NCBI RefSeq assembly: GCF_037949795.1
Contig: NZ_CP149932.1
Span: 1,725,001-1,789,000 of the forward strand
From: Thioclava sp. GXIMD2076
Lineage (GTDB): Bacteria; Pseudomonadota; Alphaproteobacteria; Rhodobacterales; Rhodobacteraceae
Direction: 5' to 3'
Length of the DNA: 64,000 nucleotides
Shown: piece after piece, positions 58,252 to 64,000 of the stretch
How the letters are laid out: each line of letters begins with the position of its first letter
How positions within the stretch are numbered: position 1 is the stretch's first letter
The notes under the pieces: model-generated
Told to the model about the DNA's origin: nothing
Databases searched by the model: none
Seen by the model: only the letters and a program-made list of their open reading frames with translations
Program-made: the position numbers and the translations under genes

Positions 58252-58287
58252 ATACCCGCCCGTGCCTGGCACGCGGCGGGTATTTTT
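58252..58287 (+). terminator. Intrinsic terminator of rnj
   Basis: ATACCCGCC CGTGCC pairs with GGCACG and GGCGGGTAT (one bulged C), followed by TTTTTA. It lies 20 bases after the rnj stop. Confidence 0.88.
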
Positions 58288-58327
58288 ATGTCCGCCCATT
58301 GCGGCGCGTGACGATAGAGCAGACATG

Positions 58328-58354
58328 AAAAAGGCGGCCCGCGGGGCCGCCTTT
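58328..58354 (-). terminator. Intrinsic terminator of the DEAD-box helicase gene
   Basis: On the minus strand AAAGGCGGCCC pairs with GGGCCGCCTTT around CGC, followed by T runs. It lies 20 bases past the helicase stop. It also has a short T run on the plus strand and may act in both directions. Confidence 0.85.
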
Positions 58355-58374
58355 CTTGCATCTGGATTGATCGA

Positions 58375-60534
58375 TCAGCTTTCGCTGCTATCGCTCGGCG
58401 TTTCCGCTGCCGGAGCGGCGGTGGCGTCCCCTGCGGCCTCGACCGGTTCATCGGTCTTCTTCTTGCGGCTGCGCGTGGTGGTCGCCCTGGGCTTGGCCGC
58501 GGCCTTGGTGGTCGTGGTTTTGGCCTTGGGCGTTTTGGGCTTTGCCGTTGTCGAGCGGGTGCGCGTGCGCTTGGGCTTTGCAGCGGGTTCCTCTGCCGCA
58601 GCTTCGGCAGATGCTGCTGTCTCTCCTGCAGGCTCGGCTGCAACCGGTTCCGCGGGGACGGCTTCGGAGGCTACGTCCGCCTCGGGCGTTGCGACCGGAG
58701 CAGCCGCGTCGGTCGACGCTTCGACTGCCGCCTCGGCGCTGGTCTCTTCGGCCTTTTTCGGAGCAGCCTTGCGGCGACGCGAACGGGTGGGTTTCGGCGC
58801 TTCTGCCTCTTCCTGCACCTGCGTTTGAGCCTCGGCCTGAATATCGGCCTTCGCCTCGACCGGGGCTGCCGGAGCCGCGGCCTCGACTGTTACCTCGGCC
58901 GTCGTTTCGACTACGCTGTCCTCGTCATGCTCGTCATCCTTCGGACGCGAGATCACGAATTCGCGCAGCAGGAATTCCGGCACATGGTCGCCCATGCCGA
59001 CCACATCAGGGCCATCATCACGACGATTGCGGCGGTAGCGGTCGGAGCCATGACGCTCCGGCTGCGCACGGCCGTGTTCGTAGGATTTTCCATGATCATG
59101 GCGGGGGCTGCGCGGGGTCTCGGCTTCGGCGCGCGGAGATTCTTCGCGGCGCTCGCTGTCGCGGCGGTCCTCGTAGCGGCGTTCGGCGGCTTTAGCCTCG
59201 ACGGGTTTTGCCTCGGGGACAGCCACGTTCAGCGGCTCTTTCGACGCTTCCTGACCGTGATCGGGGACGGGACGTTTGTGGTCACGTCCATTGCGCCCGC
59301 CGCGTTCGCCGCGCGAGGAGGACGAGCGGCCACCACGTTCGGTGCGTGGGCGCGGAGCCTGGCTTGCGGCGTCGGAAAGCTCGAACCCTTCGGGAATTTC
59401 CGCGCGGGGCAGGGTCGTCTTGACCAGATCCTCGATCTGGCCGAGGAATTTCTCGTCATATGGCGTTGCCAGCGAGATCGCGGTGCCCAGACGGCCCGCG
59501 CGACCGGTTCGCCCGATGCGGTGCACATAGTCTTCGGCATGCATTGGCAGATCGTAGTTGAAGACGTGGCTGACGCTGGGCACATCCAGACCGCGGGCCG
59601 CCACATCGGAGGCCACAAGGATTTTCAGCTTGCCATCGCGGAAGCTTTCCAGCGTGCGGGTCCGCTGCGACTGGTCCAGATCGCCATGGATCGGCTGCGC
59701 ATCAAAACCGTATTTTTGCAGCGATTTCGAAACGATATCCACATCCGTCTTGCGGTTGCAGAAGACGATCCCGTTATCGAGCTTCTCGCCCTCGGCGGTG
59801 ATCACCGCGCGCAGCAGTTCGCGCTTGGTCTTGGCGGCCTGATCCTTGCGGGGCGGGGTGATCTCGATGAGCTTTTGAGTGATGGTCTGCGAGGTGGTGG
59901 CCTGACGGGCCACTTCCACGCGCACCGGCGCCTGCAGGAAGGTATTGGTGATACGTTCGATCTCGGGAGCCATCGTTGCCGAGAAGAACAGCGTCTGACG
60001 GGTGAAAGGCGTCAGCTGGAAGATGCGCTCGATATCGGGGATGAAGCCCATATCCAGCATCCGGTCAGCCTCGTCGACCACCATCACCTTCACATCGGTC
60101 AGGATCAGCTTGCCGCGCTCGAAATGGTCCAGAAGGCGGCCCGGAGTGGCAATAAGCACATCCACACCCTTGTCGATCAGCTTGTCCTGCTCGCCAAAGG
60201 CCACGCCACCGATCAGCAGGGCGCGGGTCAGTTTGGTATGTTTGGCATAGAGGTCGAAATTCTCGGCGACCTGCGCGGCCAGTTCGCGCGTCGGTGCGAG
60301 CACCAGCGACCGCGGCATCCGCGCGCGGGCACGGCCACGGCGCAGGCGGGTCAGCATCGGCAGGGTGAAGGACGCGGTCTTGCCGGTCCCGGTCTGGGCG
60401 ATCCCCAGAACATCCTTGCCCTCGAGGGCAGGGGGAATCGCTTTTTCCTGAATCGGAGTGGGCGAAGTGTATCCCGCCTCTTCGATGGCAAGAAGAACCT
60501 TGGGGTCGAGTTTCAGCTCGGAAAACTTGGTCAT
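58375..60534 (-). CDS. DEAD-box RNA helicase with long basic/acidic tail
   Basis: 719 residues. The first 375 or so are a complete RhlE-like DEAD-box core: Q motif (F..L.L, PTPIQ), AQTGTGKT, PTRELA, DEAD (VVDEADRMLDMGF), SAT, and HRIGRTGRAG. The rest is a long low-complexity tail: an Arg/Gly/Glu-rich part (GGRSSSSRGERGGRNGRDHKR), a short conserved-looking island (VPEFLLREFVISR), then Ala/Glu- and Lys/Thr-rich repeats like histone H1 tails (AKPKTPKAKTTTTK). The tail probably binds RNA or partners such as ribonucleases. AGGA lies seven bases before the ATG at 60534. Confidence 0.93.
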   Translation of the reverse strand: MTKFSELKLDPKVLLAIEEAGYTSPTPIQEKAIPPALEGKDVLGIAQTGTGKTASFTLPMLTRLRRGRARARMPRSLVLAPTRELAAQVAENFDLYAKHTKLTRALLIGGVAFGEQDKLIDKGVDVLIATPGRLLDHFERGKLILTDVKVMVVDEADRMLDMGFIPDIERIFQLTPFTRQTLFFSATMAPEIERITNTFLQAPVRVEVARQATTSQTITQKLIEITPPRKDQAAKTKRELLRAVITAEGEKLDNGIVFCNRKTDVDIVSKSLQKYGFDAQPIHGDLDQSQRTRTLESFRDGKLKILVASDVAARGLDVPSVSHVFNYDLPMHAEDYVHRIGRTGRAGRLGTAISLATPYDEKFLGQIEDLVKTTLPRAEIPEGFELSDAASQAPRPRTERGGRSSSSRGERGGRNGRDHKRPVPDHGQEASKEPLNVAVPEAKPVEAKAAERRYEDRRDSERREESPRAEAETPRSPRHDHGKSYEHGRAQPERHGSDRYRRNRRDDGPDVVGMGDHVPEFLLREFVISRPKDDEHDEDSVVETTAEVTVEAAAPAAPVEAKADIQAEAQTQVQEEAEAPKPTRSRRRKAAPKKAEETSAEAAVEASTDAAAPVATPEADVASEAVPAEPVAAEPAGETAASAEAAAEEPAAKPKRTRTRSTTAKPKTPKAKTTTTKAAAKPRATTTRSRKKKTDEPVEAAGDATAAPAAETPSDSSES

Positions 60535-60632
60535 ACGCGTCCTGATAACAGCAGAGCAATGTCTGCAGAAAATAAGGGACGCGACGGTTCAGGCGCCCCG
60601 GCTAGCTCCCACCGGATTATGGGATGGCGTGT

Positions 60633-60661
60633 GCACTAGCCGAATTTCAGCAAAAGGTCAA
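60633..60661 (-). promoter_or_regulatory. Candidate helicase promoter
   Basis: On the minus strand TTGACC, a 17-base spacer and TAGTGC. The -35 box and spacing equal those of the candidate nuo promoter. The -10 box is weak and overlaps one arm of a dyad. Confidence 0.35.
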
Positions 60662-60702
60662 TGTAAAGGGCCATGCAGCGGCGGATGTAGCGATTGTTTC
60701 GC

Positions 60703-60721
60703 CATAATGGTGGCCATTATG
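60703..60721. promoter_or_regulatory. Palindrome CATAATGG TGG CCATTATG
   Basis: Eight perfect pairs around three bases, in the middle of the divergent spacer, so it could control either gene. I do not recognise the regulator. Confidence 0.3.
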
Positions 60722-60864
60722 CCTGCAATGCAGCCCGGCGGACCCGTGCGACCGATCAGCGCAATTGCCTGCGCCGTCCGGGAGCGCTATCTCCTTGCTT
60801 TGGTTTTGACAGCCATGACCCAAGGTGACAAAGCTTGGCGTCCCCCCGAAAGCGAGGACTTGGA

Positions 60865-62760
60865 ATGACTTCAGAGATCGTCACGCATGCTGCAGGCCTC
60901 GGTCCTGTCATGGCCTTCGCCACGGTGGGCGCGGTCGGCGTCGGTGCCCAGTGGCTGGCATGGCGGCTCCGCCTTCCGGCCATCGTCTTCATGCTGATCG
61001 CGGGCGTTATCGTCGGGCCGGTGACGGGGCTCATCGACCCGATGCGCGATTTCGGTGACCTGACCGGCCCATTGATCAGTCTGGCGGTGGCGGTGATCCT
61101 GTTCGAGGGGGGCATGTCGCTTGACCTCCACCGACTGGGCGATGCGCGGGCCGGTGTGATGCGGCTCGTGCTGATCGGTGCGCCTCTGGGCTGGCTGATG
61201 TCGACGCTTGCCCTGCGGCTGGCAGCCAATCTCTCCTGGGAAAGCTCCGCCGTCTTCGGTGGCATCATGATCGTCACCGGCCCGACGGTGATCGCACCAC
61301 TTCTGCGCTCCGCGCGTCTGGCACGGCGACCGGCACAGCTTCTGCAATGGGAGGCCATCGTCAACGACCCGATCGGCGCGCTGGCTGCTGTGCTGGCCTA
61401 TGGGGTCGTGTTGGTGTTCCATGCCGATCTGGGGCTGGGCGAGGCCGCGCTCGAGACAGGGCTCGGCATTCTCTTCGCGCTGGTCTTCGGCCTTGCCAGC
61501 GGGCGGGCGATGGTCTGGGCGTTCCAGGGCGGGCGGGTGCCGGAATTCATGAAGGTGCCGGTGCTGTTCGTGGCGCTGCTGTTTACCTTCGCGCTGAGTG
61601 ATGCGGTGCTGCATGAAAGCGGGCTTCTGGCAGTGACCATGATGGGGCTGGTGATCGGCAATGCCGATCTCCCCTCCTATACCGAACTGCGCCGGTTCAA
61701 GGAGCATGCCACTGTTCTGCTGGTGTCGGGGGTGTTCATCCTGCTGGCAGCGAGCCTCGATATCTCGCAGCTGCGGCTCCTGAACTGGAAGGCACTGGGC
61801 TTCCTAGTGGCGGTGATCGCCATCGCGCGCCCTGCTACGGTGCTTTTGTCGCTTCTGGGCACCAAAATCCCGTGGAAAGAGCGCGTCTTTATCGCCATGA
61901 CCGGCCCGCGCGGGGTGGTTCTGGTGGCGGTGGCGGGGCTCTTCGGGCAGCGTCTGGCCGATGCCGGCGTGGCCGATGGCGCGATGATCGCGCCGCTGGC
62001 CTTCCTGCTGGTGACGGTCACGGTGGTGCTGCACGGGTTCACACTGGCACCTCTGGCGCGAGCGTTGGGACTGGCCGATACCGAGAAGCCGGGCGTGCTG
62101 ATCGTGGGCGGCTCGCGGTTTTCCACCCGTCTGGGCGAGGCGTTGCAAAAGGCCGATGTGCCGGTGCTGATCGCCGATTCCAACCACCAGCACCTGATCC
62201 GGCCACGGGCGGCGGGGCTGAAGACCTTCTATGGCGATATTCTGGGGGAGGCCGCCGAGGATACGATCGAGCGGCTCTCCTATTCCAATGTTCTGGCGGT
62301 CACCGATAACGACGCCTACAACACGCTGGTCTGCACCGATCTCGGCGCAGAGCTGGGCCGTGCCAACGTCTGGCAGGTCGCCCGTCAGCGCGAGGACCAG
62401 CGCCGTCATACGCTGCCTGCGCAGCTGGGCGGACAGCCCTTCGGGGCGGGGCGGACCTTCGATATGTTCCGCGATATGGTGCGCGAGGGCTGGAGCTTCC
62501 GCGTGACCCGCCTGACCGAGGAGTTCACGCTGGCACAATGGCGCGCGCTGCGCCCGATGGCCGTGCCGCTTCTGCGGATTTCTCCAAAAGGGGAGATCGG
62601 TTTCATCGACAAGCCCGAGGAGCTTAAGGCCGATGCGGGGGTGCGGATCCTGTCGCTCCTGCCGCCCGATGCAGGCTCCGACGAGGCGGCCAGCGTGGCG
62701 GTGACCGAGGTGGACGAGAAACCCGACACCGCCCCCGGTCCGGTCGCGCCGCTGCCCTGA
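60865..62760 (+). CDS. CPA1-type Na+/H+ antiporter with TrkA-N domain
   Basis: 631 residues. About 12 transmembrane helices (residues 10-400) form a monovalent cation:proton antiporter; family segments include [54 protein letters not shown] and [17 protein letters not shown]. Residues about 410-530 are a TrkA-N/Rossmann domain ([18 protein letters not shown]), which binds NAD(H) or nucleotides to gate transport. The start at 60865 ([11 protein letters not shown]) is preferred over a longer reading from 60835. Confidence 0.9.
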   Translation: MTSEIVTHAAGLGPVMAFATVGAVGVGAQWLAWRLRLPAIVFMLIAGVIVGPVTGLIDPMRDFGDLTGPLISLAVAVILFEGGMSLDLHRLGDARAGVMRLVLIGAPLGWLMSTLALRLAANLSWESSAVFGGIMIVTGPTVIAPLLRSARLARRPAQLLQWEAIVNDPIGALAAVLAYGVVLVFHADLGLGEAALETGLGILFALVFGLASGRAMVWAFQGGRVPEFMKVPVLFVALLFTFALSDAVLHESGLLAVTMMGLVIGNADLPSYTELRRFKEHATVLLVSGVFILLAASLDISQLRLLNWKALGFLVAVIAIARPATVLLSLLGTKIPWKERVFIAMTGPRGVVLVAVAGLFGQRLADAGVADGAMIAPLAFLLVTVTVVLHGFTLAPLARALGLADTEKPGVLIVGGSRFSTRLGEALQKADVPVLIADSNHQHLIRPRAAGLKTFYGDILGEAAEDTIERLSYSNVLAVTDNDAYNTLVCTDLGAELGRANVWQVARQREDQRRHTLPAQLGGQPFGAGRTFDMFRDMVREGWSFRVTRLTEEFTLAQWRALRPMAVPLLRISPKGEIGFIDKPEELKADAGVRILSLLPPDAGSDEAASVAVTEVDEKPDTAPGPVAPLP

Positions 62761-62870
62761 TATGGCGCGATACGGGGCAGCGACCCACGCAAAACCCCGC
62801 GGTCCGTGCCGTAACAGTTGACCTTGACCGCCGCCTCTGGCAGTGGAGAGGCAACCAGAGGAAGACCCAG

Positions 62871-64000
62871 ATGAACCTGTTTGCCAATATCCGCGCGGTC
62901 GTGATCAACGCGCTGAACGAGATGACGAAGGACGGCACGCTCCCCGAGGGGCTGGACCTGAGCAACGTAACCGTCGAGCCGCCGCGAGACGCGCTGCATG
63001 GCGATATGGCGACCAATGCCGCGATGGTGCTGGCCAAGCCCGCAGGCGCCAAGCCCCGCGATCTGGCCGAGGCGCTGGCTGCCAAGCTGCGCGAGGAGCC
63101 GCGTGTGACCTCCGCCGAAGTGGCAGGGCCCGGTTTCCTGAACCTGCGTCTCGATGCGTCCGTTTGGGGCGATGTGGCCCGTGCGGCGCTCGCCGCAGGC
63201 CCTGATTTCGGCCGTGCCGATCTGGGCAAGGGTCTGAAGGTCAATGTCGAATATGTCTCGGCCAATCCGACCGGTCCGATGCATGTCGGGCACACCCGTG
63301 GCGCGATCTTCGGCGATGCGCTCTCGAGCCTGCTGGATTTCGCGGGCTATGATGTCACGCGCGAATATTACATCAACGATGGTGGCGCGCAGGTCGATGT
63401 GCTGGCGCGCTCTGCCTATGAGCGCTACCGGGAGGCCTGCGGCCTCGAACCCGAGATCCGCGAGGGTCTCTATCCGGGCGATTACCTGATTCCGGTGGGG
63501 CAGGCGCTCAAGGATAAATATGGCGACAGCCTGCTGGAAAAAGGCGAGCAGTTCTGGCTTGAGGATATCCGCGAGTTCGCCACCGAAGCGATGATGGAGA
63601 TGATCCGCAGTGATCTGGCGTCGCTAGGTGTGAAGATGGATGTCTTCTATTCCGAGAAATCGCTCTATGGCACGGGCCAAATCGAGGCGGCGCTCAAGCG
63701 CCTAGAAGATATGGGTCTGATCTATGAGGGTGTGCTTGAGCCGCCGAAGGGCAAGCTGCCCGAGGATTGGGAAGAGCGCGAGCAGACGCTGTTCAAATCG
63801 ACCCAGTTCGGGGATGATGTCGACCGTCCGGTGAAAAAATCCGACGGAAGCTGGACCTATTTCGCGCCCGATATCGCCTATCACTGGACGAAGGTCGAAC
63901 GCGGTTATGACATGCTGATCGACGTCTTCGGCGCCGATCACGGTGGCTATGTGAAGCGGATGAAGGCGGCCGTGGCGGCGCTTTCGGACCGTCGCGTTCC
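62871..64000 (+). CDS. argS: Arginine--tRNA ligase (3' end outside window)
   Basis: The first 376 or so residues of a class Ia arginyl-tRNA synthetase, cut by the window edge. The N-terminal Add-1 domain (about 1-105) recognises the tRNA D-loop. The catalytic core has [20 protein letters not shown] with H138-V-G-H141, and then [10 protein letters not shown]. The ATG at 62871 follows AGAGGAAGA. No terminator or second gene is visible before the edge. Confidence 0.95.
   Translation, partial: MNLFANIRAVVINALNEMTKDGTLPEGLDLSNVTVEPPRDALHGDMATNAAMVLAKPAGAKPRDLAEALAAKLREEPRVTSAEVAGPGFLNLRLDASVWGDVARAALAAGPDFGRADLGKGLKVNVEYVSANPTGPMHVGHTRGAIFGDALSSLLDFAGYDVTREYYINDGGAQVDVLARSAYERYREACGLEPEIREGLYPGDYLIPVGQALKDKYGDSLLEKGEQFWLEDIREFATEAMMEMIRSDLASLGVKMDVFYSEKSLYGTGQIEAALKRLEDMGLIYEGVLEPPKGKLPEDWEEREQTLFKSTQFGDDVDRPVKKSDGSWTYFAPDIAYHWTKVERGYDMLIDVFGADHGGYVKRMKAAVAALSDRRV

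Larger units (their letters stand above)
60535..60864. other. 330-base divergent intergenic region
   Basis: Spacer between the helicase (minus) and the antiporter (plus). It holds a dyad CGGCTAG/CTAGCCG (60599-60642) that encloses TCCCA/TGGGA, a minus-strand candidate promoter (60661-60633), and an eight-pair palindrome at 60703-60721. No ORF with a credible start or family was seen; a 136-codon frame crossing it looks spurious. Confidence 0.55.

Noticed and set aside
60458-60868. 136-codon plus-strand frame across the helicase start and spacer
   Set aside because: It overlaps the helicase 5' end and the antiporter start in a different frame, has no domain, and its composition looks like antisense sequence.

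Overview
The window is a high-GC chromosomal segment of an alphaproteobacterium, most likely of the order Rhodobacterales. The support is the complete 14-gene nuo operon with Rhodobacterales-type accessory ORFs inserted in it, a class I lysyl-tRNA synthetase, a PleD-like cyclase, the DUF3572 and J-domain proteins, and the birA-coaX-rnj block behind nuoN. I do not assign a genus. I saw no rRNA, tRNA, CRISPR array, insertion sequence or transposase.

Layout. 1-4000: c-di-GMP signalling, with a PleD-like cyclase cut by the left edge, then an H-NOX-like protein translationally coupled to an HNOBA-GGDEF cyclase. 4000-8400: nadD, a Tat-exported PBP4-type dacB, a TerB protein and class I LysRS. 8400-12120: a small outer-membrane-like protein, a large beta-helix (pectate-lyase-like) protein and a flavin/heme split-barrel protein. 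12590-22330: an acetate module (acs, an adenylate kinase, DUF4212 protein, SSF symporter) followed by a signalling set: a cNMP/CBS/DUF294 protein, a membrane protein, a stand-alone receiver, and a membrane histidine-kinase-like protein fused to a DnaQ-type exonuclease. 22430-37850: housekeeping genes (J-domain, DUF4177, gatB, pepN, glcB, a class I GATase, alkD-like, glmS, glmU, gph, a DegT aminotransferase). 38256-55021: nuoA-N with five accessory genes and several gap-bridging mini-ORFs. 55011-58231: birA, coaX, rnj. 58375-64000: DEAD-box helicase, Na+/H+ antiporter, and argS cut by the right edge.

How the parts fit. Acs makes acetyl-CoA plus AMP, the adjacent Adk can recycle AMP, the DUF4212/SSF pair should import acetate, and malate synthase G serves glyoxylate/acetate use. 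The DUF294 protein, receiver and kinase-like exonuclease are probably the regulatory arm of this module. In the nuo operon most gaps are very short or overlapping, and several gaps are filled by short ORFs that overlap start and stop codons.

The signals I rate highest are: the degenerate sensor kinase fused to an intact DEDDh exonuclease; an H-NOX-like protein that lacks the proximal heme histidine yet is paired with an HNOBA-cyclase; and a four-copy intergenic repeat whose two hairpins are kept while their stem sequences change.
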